From assembly GCA_963693305.1 (NCBI GenBank), contig OY855914.1, forward strand, positions 14,158,699 through 14,222,698: DNA of 64,000 nucleotides, written 5' to 3'. Under the pieces are notes generated by a model, which saw nothing but the letters and a program-made list of their open reading frames with translations, ran no database searches and had not been told where the DNA came from. Positions 23,001-31,700 of this stretch are shown here, one piece after another (within the stretch, counting starts at the first letter, position 1; the number at the start of each line of letters is the position of its first letter). The translations under genes were made by a program, and so were the position numbers. The stretch is from Meandrina meandrites (Eukaryota; Cnidaria; Anthozoa; Scleractinia; Meandrinidae).

Positions 23001-26000
23001 TTAGTTTCTTAGTAAAGCATTAGTGCACAATTCCTTGACGTGAATGTTCCATTTGAGCATATTGTCAATTTTAACGCCTAAACACCTCGCTGAGTTGACA
23101 TGACTAATGTAATTGCTGCCAAGTTTAATGCCTTGTAAAGGACAGATCCCTGCAGGGTACACCAAATTTCACTGTCTTTTGGTTGGATTGGCTGCCATTA
23201 GATTGAAACAAGGCTCATTATAAAAATAATTAGCATAATTTCCAGAGGTGAATATAAGAATCAGACATTCTGATTGGTTGAGAAGCTTGGCTTACAATGC
23301 TACAGTATATTCACCATGCTAGTCAGTGAATATACATGTAGCATTTCAAGGTTAAGTCACTGGGCCATGCCATCTTTGTCATCCATGCAAGAAAACATGG
23401 TGGACTTTTGCTGAATGAAATTTCCATTCATTTGAAAGAAATAACTGCAAGTCCAGACAATCAAAACACTTGGAATTTTGGAAAATGATTAACAAGGCCT
23501 TTGGACCAAAAAGATCTTCAAGAAATGATGTTCAAGGCATTAAGAGATTGTAAGTGGTTTCGCAGATTATGTGGCCATGACAAACTGTATCAGATCAAGT
23601 GATCAAATTTAATTCTCTTCAGACTTCCAAGATGATAAGCACAATTATTGATAAGTTACCAATAGTCAAAAAAAGGTAACAGATGATCATCTTTTTTGTA
23701 GTGTTTCTTTTGTTCTGTTTTTTTTTTGTCTAACATGGGTGAATTGACTTCCACCCAATGTATTAAACTGGTTTACAGTTCTGTAAGCCAACACTTATGT
23801 TTGCTATTTCCATGTTTTCTTTAGTTATTTTGTAGTTCTTGATGTTCACCTCGGAAAATTATACTTAAACGAATATTCACCTCAGGCTCAGTAAATCTCA
23901 ACGAAATATGCCCCTCAACATTTGCAAAGATTCACTGAGCCTGAGGCAAATAATTGTTAACCATACATGTATATAGGTCCAGGCATATGGATCAGCTGTT
24001 TCTATAGTTTCCACTAGCTCCTGTATGTTTATAGGCTTAACTGCACTCTGCACTCTGTCTCCCTGCCACTCGAACTCAATTCCACATAGCTGGCTACACG
24101 GTACGCAGAAACTTATTAATTCAAGTTCAAGTATGTAATTATTACTCTCTGCGTACCACATACCAGAGGGTCCCCAATAAGGTTTTCTGTTACGTTTATT
24201 ATATCAATCTGTTGCGTGACGGAAACGAACATGCCCAGTAGCTTTGGGGGCGTTCACTATAAGTTTATTGCGTAACATAGTCTAACGTGTGCCCCAAATA
24301 GTCACAAGGACAAAGGTTCTATTTTCGCACAAAAGGGGAAAAGAGGTATGATTCTACGTTGATAATTTGTTTAGTTTTTTAAATTAGTCTTTTCTTCGTT
24401 GATTATTATTGTGATATACGAATTTCGTCTGTGGTACTATCGATTGAAGATTGTAATGTTTGCCTGAATATTTAGCTCACGCAGAGTTCCAATCTATTGT
24501 GTAAATCTTGTTTTAGTTTTGTCAAACGATCCCTTTATTGTTTCGCTTCACTGAGTGTATTTTTTATCATTTTCATTACAGTTTTTACGTCCTATTAAAA
24601 ACAATGATCATGAATTCCAAACGTATCGTATATTCATCTATTCAACATTAACGCCAGCTACATCTTCAATCCCGCCATCCCGACCAAAATTTTTCCTCAA
24701 TCCCGTAATCCAGACGGTTTTTAGCGGCCAATCCCGATCCCGGTCATTAGGGTTTTTTCCGTCCCTTACCTCAACGGATAAATGTCTTTTTAGGGTGTCC
24801 AGATTCCCTCACAGCAAATCCAAGTATGAAAATTAGTTCTTTCCACCAAAGCGAGGACATCGTTCATCTGGCAGATTTCAGTTTCAAATGAACTACAGTA
24901 CATCGCATAGTCATTTATTGTCTTGTACGTCGTTATTCTGTGCCATTAGCGCCACCCTTTAGTCAGGCCCGTAGGAACGAATTTGTAAGTGAGAGGGGCC
25001 AAAAGTTAGCACTGGTGGTGATGTGTGAAATATGTTGGAGGCCAATTTCTGTAGGGGGGTATGGAGGAATCCTCCCCTGGGAAAATTTTGAAAATCTAGA
25101 CATGCTCTAATCCCCATTTGGTACATTTTTTGAGAAGCAGTTTGTTGTCATTTGCAAGCCATCTTGAAACCATTTTTTTTAGTTTTTATTGTCATATATA
25201 ACACATTAAGGCAACTTGCAATCACGAGAGTAGCCGAGACATATACGGACATCACCATATAAGGTTGTTCATCCTTCTTTTTCCCAAAAAAGTGTCTGTG
25301 GGTGGAGGTCTTTGGGGGAGGGACAAGCCCCCCATTTTTTTCCTTTTTTTTTCGCCAGGAGAGCCTGCTCGCAAGCTATGCCACTAGTAGCAATGAAATG
25401 AGTCCAGAATACTGAGAATAGCAAGGTTCTAAAACGGTAACTACAAGCTCAGTTGGTAGAGCATCGCAGCAGTATCGTGGAGGTCACAGGTTCAAATCCC
25501 ATTGAAACCCTGAATTTTTTCAGGCTTCTTTCTTTGCAATTTCACCGCAAGGATTATTTCTTTACTTTAAAACCTAACAGTTTCCTTGACAGTCTTTAAT
25601 GACTAACCTTCCGTTGAAGTTGCGCCCCTAAATTTTTCCTTTCGCAAACTGAACTTCAGCTCTTCCGTTTTTTATGAAAAAGAGCTTCACAACTTATAAT
25701 ATCGTGTATATCTGGGTCATCGCTGTCGGTGTTAGCCGACATCACTACAGTGATCCAAGCTCAAGTTTTTCAAAAGTCGCCTTTTGGCGACTTCCTTTTG
25801 TAAAATGGTTGCCACTAGAAAAATTCTGGTCGCCAAAAAGCAAAGCGGTTTTAACGCAGGACACCTCATGTTGCCTTACATGAAGGAATATCACTGACCA
25901 TTATGAGTCGACTTAATTCCAACGTAGTTATTTTCGTTTGCATTGAAGAGTTTTTTTTGTTGAACTGTTCCAATTATCAGGCAGAAAAGTAAATAAAAGA

Positions 26001-28291
26001 TTAAAGAAACAGGTCAGGAAGATAATTCTTGTACAGTACACTGAAACAATGGAAAGGAAATGTGGTTTGCAAAATTTACAGGCGGTTCCATGATCAAAGG
26101 CATCAAACAACACAATTAGGAGTCTGAGCAATGAGGTATGCTTGATTCAAACAGATAAGTAAGATAGGCGATTGAAATAGTTGTAATGAAAAGTTTTGTG
26201 GTCAAATTTGTTTGGCTTAGTGATTGAACTGCAAAAAAAATGTTGATGCATAGCCAGCCCTTTGCATTACACTGGTCGCCAAATTGGCGACCTGTGTGGA
26301 AAATGTAGTCGCCAAATTTTATTTCCACTCGCCATGGCGACCAAAATGGTCGCAGCTTGAAGCGCTGCACTAGGATCTGCTGAGACACGCTTCTCCAAAT
26401 ACAGTGGAACCCTGTGAATACGGACACCAAGGGGACAGGCTAAATTGTCCATATTAATGGGATGTCCATATTAAGTGGGGTCTCAGAATAAAAGTCACGG
26501 ATACATGTTTTCTCGACACAAAGACAAAGGCAAACGTTTTCACAGCCACAAAACGTTGTTTAATTGTACTGTAACTGTAACAAATGCAAACTGTGAACTC
26601 TGACTAAAATTAATAGTTTAACGAAAACCTTACGATCTAGTCATAATATACACTCGCACTAAACTTTAATAAACTCAACAGTGGAATTATTTGACAATGT
26701 CGAAACTGTACTATATAGCTGAGAAATAAAACGCATTTCAACAGCAACAGAACATTTTCTATAAAGTTTCCTTTGCAACTGAAACTCGTAACCCATTTGA
26801 AAAAATCAGTAACTTTACTTTGCACGGAAGCTTTTAGCTTGTGACACAAGCGATAACTGCATCAAAAGGCAAAAAAGTGAAAGGGTCAAACACCGGAAGT
26901 CACGCTATTAAGTTTCTCTTTGTAATAAAATGGTTTCAGCTCTTCGAATTCTGTCATTATTTGACCAGGGTCCAATGTCTTCAAGTTAGCAAATAATCGC
27001 GACAATGAAAATTCACAGTGCACAGATAAATAGTGTCCATAAAGCGGGGTTGACAATGTATAAGAGTTTGTCACTTGGGACACGGAAAAGTGTCCATTGT
27101 CCGTATTAACGGGTGCCTGTATTAAGAGAAAATGTATGAGGTTTTCGTCGGGACCAACGAAACTGTCCGTAATACCGGGGTGTCCGTATTAAGCGAGTGT
27201 CCATAGAGTGGGGTTCCACTGTACTACTGTGCAACTCTCCATCGACAACCTAAAGCTTAAGCCACATGTGCCGATCAATATACAGTAACTTGACACTCGA
27301 GATTTTGCGGTCAACAAAAGGTCACTTGTGAATCGAATCGATCCAAAGGATATCATTACGACCAAGGTTCACGGATCCAGACAAGATTGTCATAGGGGTC
27401 ACAATAGCCGTGTGATCAGATCGTGGATACATTTTGCTGGCCAATCTCCAACATTCATGAAGATGACAGGTTGATTTCGTACATTTTCGTCAACAGACTT
27501 CCTGGATCACGGCTCTTCAAAATGACATTTCAAGAGTCCCGCTTCAAAAAATCGCCAAATTCCGTGTCCCGTTCAAAATTACAATCCCGAATCTTGCTCC
27601 CCTTTTCCTCCAAAATCCCAAATCCTGACTTTCAAATAAGCCAAATCCCAGATCCCAAAAAACCTATTGGGGACCCTCATACCACGTTACATTACTAACC
27701 ACATACCTGCGTACCCTTCTCGATTCAGTAAATGGGCTCGTGTTTATGTAAGCCGTTTTTTTGGCTAGTTTTAAACTGGCAGTTTTAAATTAGCAGCGCT
27801 AAATTAAAACGTTTAAAGTCTTTTAAAACAAGAGGAGATTCTGCAACAAATGTCAGTGATTTAAAATGTGCAAGCTTTATATACTTGCCTTCCACTTCAA
27901 AGATAACACTCATTTGACAGGAATTTGTTTCAGGTTTTGTTATACAGTAAGCTTAATTCTAAACGAACAGTAAGTTTAATTCTAAACTCAGTTAAGAAAA
28001 TGTTCATCAGAAAAGTAAGACTTATCAAACAACGAAACAAAAGGAACTTGAGCTACATGTACAAAGTTTTTGTAACCTGTCTAGATAACACAAGTAAGCT
28101 ATCTTGTACGTCTAATATTTCCTACAGCTCTTTTGGTCCATTAAACTACTGATACTCACTGGGTCGGTATTTGGTGAAGTAGATCGCTTTCTTCGCTTCT
28201 TTTCGCGTCCTTCTATTCCTTCAGCGGAGTTATCTTGAGTTTTCGCGCCAGAGTTGGAAGCACGGCCACCAACGCGTTTACGCTTGGTCAT
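9445..28291 (-). CDS. PBRM1: Polybromo-1-like (PBRM1), 5' part, exons 1-6
   Basis: PBRM1 is the multi-bromodomain acetyl-lysine-reading subunit of the PBAF (SWI/SNF) nuclear chromatin remodeller. Six coding exons are visible on the minus strand: 28291-28160, 21714-21617, 18575-18518, 16945-16768, 15493-15462 and 9598-9445. All have GT/AG borders and matching phases, giving 217 residues so far. Residues 1-44 are basic (RKKRRKRS-type, nuclear localisation-like). Residues 49-150 form bromodomain 1, containing RAPKRRNSPEYYEVV and PIDLLKIQQRLK, which closely follow my memory of vertebrate PBRM1 BD1. Residues 167-200 are a strongly acidic linker, as follows BD1 in vertebrates. The start is the ATG at 28289-28291, because the spliced peptide aligns from there. 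Exons for bromodomain 2 onward were not found and must lie left of position 1. Introns are 3-7 kb and full of mobile elements. It is divergent from PEX26. The identity comes from remembered family sequence, not a search. Confidence 0.9.
9999..10398. mobile_element. 400 bp foldback element
   Basis: The left arm 9999 to about 10195 is an imperfect reverse complement of about 10200-10398; the ends are GCCATGTTCTAAACGAGCAG and its complement. The arms are about 195 bp with almost no loop, so the transcript would form a long hairpin. It lies in PBRM1 intron 5. No ORF. Confidence 0.82.
11699..11836. repeat. Hairpin MITE-like inverted repeat
   Basis: The left arm (GTTATTTGCCGGCTGGGAGG, then GTCCGTATCGTGACC and CTTGAAAATGCTGCCC) is mirrored by the right arm ending CCAGTAAATAAC. 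The loop is GC-rich. A (TA)n run directly precedes it. Confidence 0.75.
12290..12655 (+). repeat. 195 bp tandem duplication
   Basis: GTGAAAATCAGTGCGAATGC occurs at 12326 and again at 12521, with continued similarity through CTTCAAGGCCTTTAATTCC in both units; the period is 195 bp. Confidence 0.75.
13570..13914. mobile_element. ~345 bp foldback element
   Basis: Arms of about 165 bp (13570-13738 and 13742-13914) are reverse complements with about 10-15% mismatch, meeting at CCACTATTGTCCAAACAATAG. It lies in PBRM1 intron 5, like the foldback at 9999. Confidence 0.78.
14070..14240. repeat. Dispersed repeat with GGGGGCATGCTCCCC core, copy 1
   Basis: Contains AGTAGGCGGC twice and TCTGGGGGCATGCTCCCCTG followed by GGAAACTTTTAAAATC. 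Related copies are near 17440 and 25010, all in PBRM1 introns and in the same direction. The minus strand reads as FPGEHAPRPP. Confidence 0.65.
14680..14790. repeat. GTCGCC...GGCGAC repeat
   Basis: TAGTCGCCATTTTGGCGACG and TAGTCGCATTGGCGACC lie close together. Related blocks are at about 25770-25840 and 26275-26360. Confidence 0.6.
15462..15493 (-). CDS. PBRM1: PBRM1 exon 5 (32 bp micro-exon)
   Basis: This is a 32 bp exon between acceptor CTTTAG and donor GTATGT. It completes the phase-1 codon of exon 4 and encodes EPGMSFEEEM, ending in phase 0. It joins the bromodomain to the acidic linker. It is small enough to be missed by gene finders; the support is phase agreement on both sides plus clean splice signals. 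Confidence 0.78.
15605..15805. mobile_element. ~200 bp MITE with C-rich interior
   Basis: GTTCCATAAAATATCCATAC (about 15613) and the complementary GGTATGGATATTTTCTGGAAC (about 15780-15800) form the ends; the middle has poly-C runs. Confidence 0.68.
16768..16945 (-). CDS. PBRM1: PBRM1 exon 4 (second half of bromodomain 1)
   Basis: This exon is 178 bp, with acceptor AATTAG and donor GTAACT (phase 1 out). It encodes QRLKTDEYEDIDTFSADV, then HLLFDNAIKFYKSD and the last helix to CSEMDK. It covers helices A, B and C of bromodomain 1. The place usually held by the acetyl-lysine-binding Asn is a Tyr (residue 125). Confidence 0.92.
17430..17580. repeat. Dispersed repeat with GCATGCTCCCCC core, copy 2
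   Basis: Contains AAATAGGCGGC, GGTCTGGATGCATGCTCCCC and AGAAAAATTTGAAATC, parallel to copy 1 at 14070. Confidence 0.6.
17781..17840. repeat. One end of a TTAAGGGGGG MITE
   Basis: TTAAGGTGGGGGGAGACTCT and AACTACAGATCCAGAG match the terminus of the MITE at 28795-29464. The other end is not seen nearby. Confidence 0.6.
18518..18575 (-). CDS. PBRM1: PBRM1 exon 3 (ZA loop of bromodomain 1)
   Basis: This exon is 58 bp, with acceptor TTTCAG and donor GTAAGT (phase 0 out). It encodes NSPEYYEVVSTPIDLLKIQ, the ZA-loop signature (Y-Y-x-V-[IV]-x-x-P-I-D-L). Joined to exon 2 it gives RAPKRRNSPEYYEVV. Confidence 0.92.
20048..21323. mobile_element. 1.3 kb TIR element
   Basis: The ends AGTATCACCCAACTAG (20048-20063) and CTAGTTGGGTGATACT (21308-21323) are exact complements. 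There is no convincing ORF inside. It lies in the intron between PBRM1 exons 2 and 3. Confidence 0.65.
21617..21714 (-). CDS. PBRM1: PBRM1 exon 2 (start of bromodomain 1, helix Z)
   Basis: This exon is 98 bp. It runs from acceptor TTGTAG (phase 0) to donor GTTTGT (phase 2). It encodes ADICAELYEIIRNYRDDSGR and then ILCESYIRAPKR, the first helix and start of the ZA loop of bromodomain 1. Confidence 0.9.
22690..23090 (-). pseudogene. Non-LTR retrotransposon (LINE) reverse transcriptase fragment
   Basis: The minus strand reads HVKELCTNA ..., then QARVGFYFKVILPSVTYGML and VWGSCGAALFSELEKIHVRV, then AAK-like and TPSDD, typical of the C-terminal thumb region of LINE reverse transcriptases. Frames change and stops occur, so it is a dead fragment. 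It lies in the intron between PBRM1 exons 1 and 2. Confidence 0.75.
25000..25130. repeat. Dispersed repeat with CCTCCCCTGGGAAAA core, copy 3
   Basis: GTAGGGGGGTATGGAGGAAT, CCTCCCCTGGGAAAATTTTG and AAATCTAGA correspond to copies at 14070 and 17430. Confidence 0.58.
25440..25530 (+). repeat. tRNA-derived SINE head
   Basis: CAAGCTCAGTTGGTAGAGCA (A box) and GAGGTCACAGGTTCAAATCC (B box) are 35-40 bp apart, followed by GAATTTTTTCAGGCTTCTTT. It shares the same body and downstream sequence as the tRNA-like unit at 42688-42759 and is too diverged for a working tRNA. Confidence 0.72.
26402..27221. mobile_element. 820 bp Tigger/pogo-like MITE
   Basis: TIR CAGTGGAACCC at 26402 and GGGGTTCCACTG to 27221, flanked by TA on both sides. 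Inside the ends are repeats of GTCCGTATTAA(C/G). This fits non-autonomous Tc1/mariner (Tigger/pogo) elements, whose ends read CAGTGGAACC...GGACAC. No transposase ORF. Confidence 0.8.
28160..28291 (-). CDS. PBRM1: PBRM1 exon 1 (start codon, basic N-terminus)
   Basis: This exon encodes 44 residues beginning MTKRKRVGG and ending STSPNTDP, with a donor GTGAGT at 28159-28154 (phase 0). The clusters KRKR and KKRRKRS resemble nuclear localisation signals. An in-frame TTG lies three codons upstream, but the ATG at 28291 is the natural start. Confidence 0.88.
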
Positions 28292-28573
28292 TTTCCACAA
28301 GCTTTACACCGTCCACTTTGCTTCTTTATCTGATTGTTTTGCGCTTTTGCTATAAGCAACCGTTTATAGTAAAATTGATGAAAAAGTCTCACTTCTCTCT
28401 TTTTTTGTCCCTTCCTTTGAGGATGTGCAAATGTGTGCTTTTCGTGCTTTTTGCTTTTACAATAATGAAATGAGCCCACAAAATGACAGCGGAGTTCCCC
28501 ATACATAACGTAGGACATGGTGTAACTCATAAGGTTGTGTGTCTGCTGTGGGCCCCATTGTTGACTTTTCGCT
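28292..28573. promoter_or_regulatory. Divergent PBRM1/PEX26 promoter region (282 bp)
   Basis: The start codons of PBRM1 (minus, 28291) and PEX26 (plus, 28574) are only 282 bp apart and point away from each other, so both 5' UTRs and promoters must lie here or overlap the first exons. No clear TATA box is visible. A shared bidirectional promoter is inferred from spacing alone. Confidence 0.6.
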
Positions 28574-28740
28574 ATGAGTGCCAGGCAGAGAACCATTTAC
28601 AATGCTTCTCAACTACTTTACAAAGCCAAATCTCTCTTGGTTCTCTGTCGTTTTGAGGAAGCAGCCCAAGTCTGTTGTGAAGCCCTTGAACTTGAATTGA
28701 AAGACAGCGACGACATAAATTTACCTTTATTTTTGTGCAG
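28574..28740 (+). CDS. PEX26: PEX26 exon 1
   Basis: This is the first coding exon, 167 bp. It encodes MSARQRTIYNASQLLYKAKS, then LLVLCRFEEAAQVCCEALEL and DSDDINLPLFLC. The donor is GTAAAA (phase 2). The content fits the N-terminal helical repeat region of PEX26. Confidence 0.83.
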
Positions 28741-31700
28741 GTAAAAATTGTAAATCAGGGTAAATGAACGTTTAAATGTACACACATTGATTAAGGGGGG
28801 TGACTCTTAACTACCAGTTTGTTTCTAAGGCAGGTTTCTAATTGCCATATTTTATAAATCAGACCTCACATGGATAAGCTTTTTGCATGAGTTTGTTCTA
28901 TTGAACATGGGTACCCATTGAACATTCCTCCAAGAGTTTCAAGTCACGGCCATATTTAACGTGTCACGTGACCAGAATAGAAAAAACCCTAAAACTCAAA
29001 CGGCAGATAGATTTTAAAATTTAAATGAGCGTTGATAGATAAAGAACGTCCACGTGCGTAATGTGACGTATCGTTTTTGTGAAATTCGCATTATTATAGG
29101 AGTTATGGCGTAATAAACACTGGTATTTACAGACTTTCATCAGTACCAGTAGCGTTTCCTCTTTTCGTGTAAACGGTAAAAGCATACGTCAGATTCTAAA
29201 GACGGCGACGTTATCACTGATTCGTAAAAGAAATCGGAACTTTACCTTGTTTCCTTGGAGTTTCAGGCATTTTAAATTTTAACACGCGGTTTGGGACTGG
29301 CACTAGTTTCGCACACGCAATGATATATTTTGCAAAGCAGGATTACCTCCAAAGAAAATTCGCCATTTAGCGTTACAAAAAGCTTCAAAATCGCTGGCTT
29401 CAAAATACAGTCTTCAGCAATCCCCTAACAACTCCTCTGGATCTGTAGTTAAGAGTCTCCCCCCTTAAGTTATCAACACAAGACTGATTTAAGCATTGCT
29501 GGACAGGATAGGGAATTGCTTGGGCAAAATTTCCGTTTAACCCTGCTCTAATACTTTGTTAGTCTGGGTGGGGTATATATATTGTAAGGGTATAAGGCCC
29601 AGGCCATAAAATAAATTAATAAAAATAAATAAATCCAGACTGATAACCAGGGAGGCTGCATGTTGTATGGGATACACCAAAGATCTTCAGCATGGATTTC
29701 AAAACTGCACTGTGGATGATCATCCTCTGGGTGGTTTAACTGGCGTTTAACCTTTGTCTTGGCATATCTTCGGCGTAGGATGTACACCGAAATATGCACC
29801 CTGGGCTTAGAACAGACAAAGGTACTTAGGATTTGAGTCTGAATTTTGAGCCTCATTCCAGGACTTTTTTTTTTTCCAAGAATGAGGTTGCATTTTGATG
29901 GCATGTAGTAAAACCCAAAAAAAACAAAATGAAACCACCAAAACAAAACAGCTGAAACAAATGAAACAGCCGAAACGAGCGAAACAAAACAAAATTGCTC
30001 AAACAAGCAAAACCATTACCATTATTGAGAGCTAACCATAAACAGGCTAACTTATGTGTGTTCAGGCCAATCTGAGTGCAAGGTACACTGCAGTTAGCCA
30101 GAATAGTGCTCCAGTTAGCTTGAAAATGCTCAGGTTAGCCTCAATACCACTTGGGTTAGCCTGTTTACAGTTAGCTCTCAATAATGGTAATGGTTTTGCT
30201 TGTTTTGGTGATGTTGTAGCGTTTTGCTCCTTTTGGTTGTTTTGGCTGTTTCGCTTCAGTGGTTTCATTTCATTGTTTTATGTTTTAGTACATGCCCATT
30301 TTGAGTCAATATCTGCAATTTTTCCTTGACATTTTAATCACACTCTGAAATTCACATGTTTAGGGCGCTTATAAATTTTGGCTGTAAGATGAGAGTGGGC
30401 ACAACCAACCTGCAACCTCAATCCCAGGCTCTCATTTTTTGCTCCTTGTCACTGAGGAGAGAGTCTCTGACTGTACATGTGGCTGGTCACACAAAGCACA
30501 CAAATTCTGGCTGGTAAAAAAATCTGGCAGGAGGGTTAGCAAAGTTTTCTGATTATTGCTGTGATAAAGCTAGTACATTTCAAAACCTCTGGCAAGCTAA
30601 AAACCACGTGCTTCAGTTATTATATTCAAAGTTAAATTTGCTGATGAGGAATGCTATTTATAGTTTGCATCACCAAAGAATAGAATACTCTCATTGACAA
30701 ATAAATTCATGCAAAAATCAAAGAAAGAGAGTAAGAGTAAATTAAGTATAGCAAAGCCAACAAAATATTAGTAGGCTGGAGCTGAAATTTACCAAGTACA
30801 TTGGCTTTACAAACACTGTATGAATTGAGTCAGTTTTTCAGTTCTGGTTAGAGGTGAGTATAAATAGCATCTCTTTGATGAGGCAATCAAATTTGCTGGT
30901 TCATTTTGCAAGCATGTGAAACTGTTCTAAAAAATGTTGTATGTGGTATCTGACCATTCGTTTCTTGCTGGTAGTGTTGGTAAATGGAGGACAACTTTCT
31001 TTTGTGGTTATCCACATGCTCATACCACAGGTTACATTTAAACCTATACACTGTGCTTAATGTTGCTCAACATTCAATGGGTGTTAAGCTTCTTGTACCT
31101 TGAGATCTTCACTGAGCTTCCAACTTACAAACACTGGGTTGGATGGCAGTTTAAATCTACACTGTGTGATGCAGGATATTATGTGGATGGGATGGAGATC
31201 AGTCAGGAGAAGTTGTATGTGGATATTGGGGCTTTAAAGGGTTAATCATATTTGTATTTTGAGCACTAGTTAGCTGACAGGGCCTTGGAGGTATCTTGGT
31301 GGTACACAGGTGTGGTTTCCAGTCTGCTTGAAATCTGGCTGAGTTTCCATAACTACTAGTTGCCCTTTTGCATGCCTATGCTAATGTGCAATATTTTGGC
31401 CATAAAGGAAATCAGATCAGTGGACAGCGGCCAGGAGTTTTGCAGTTATTGGAATCCAGGCATATGCAGAAAGAAATCAGTGCCAGAAAGCTGTTACATT
31501 TGCCAATCAAGTATTTGGAAATCCTGAAGAGTTTCCACCAGAAGTGCTGGAACTATGGCAAGTTTAAATTGTTATTGCTGTAAATATGATATTTAGAGAC
31601 CTTTACATAGCTGTTACAGTAACATCTCTTTTGCCCTTTAGATTCTCAATAGTATCAGTCAGAAGTGTTATAATCAAGTTAAAAAAAATCATTCCAGTTT

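Larger units (their letters stand above)
24166..27678. mobile_element. 3.5 kb TIR element with 6 bp target duplication
   Basis: The ends GAGGGTCCCCAATAAGG (24166) and CCTATTGGGGACCCTC (to 27678) are inverted copies, flanked by ATACCA at 24160-24165 and 27679-27684. Near both ends are TCCCGAATCCC/ATCCCG-type repeats (about 24665-24760 and 27530-27660). Nested inside are a GCATGC-type repeat, a tRNA-like SINE and an 820 bp MITE. No intact transposase. It lies in PBRM1 intron 1. Confidence 0.75.
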
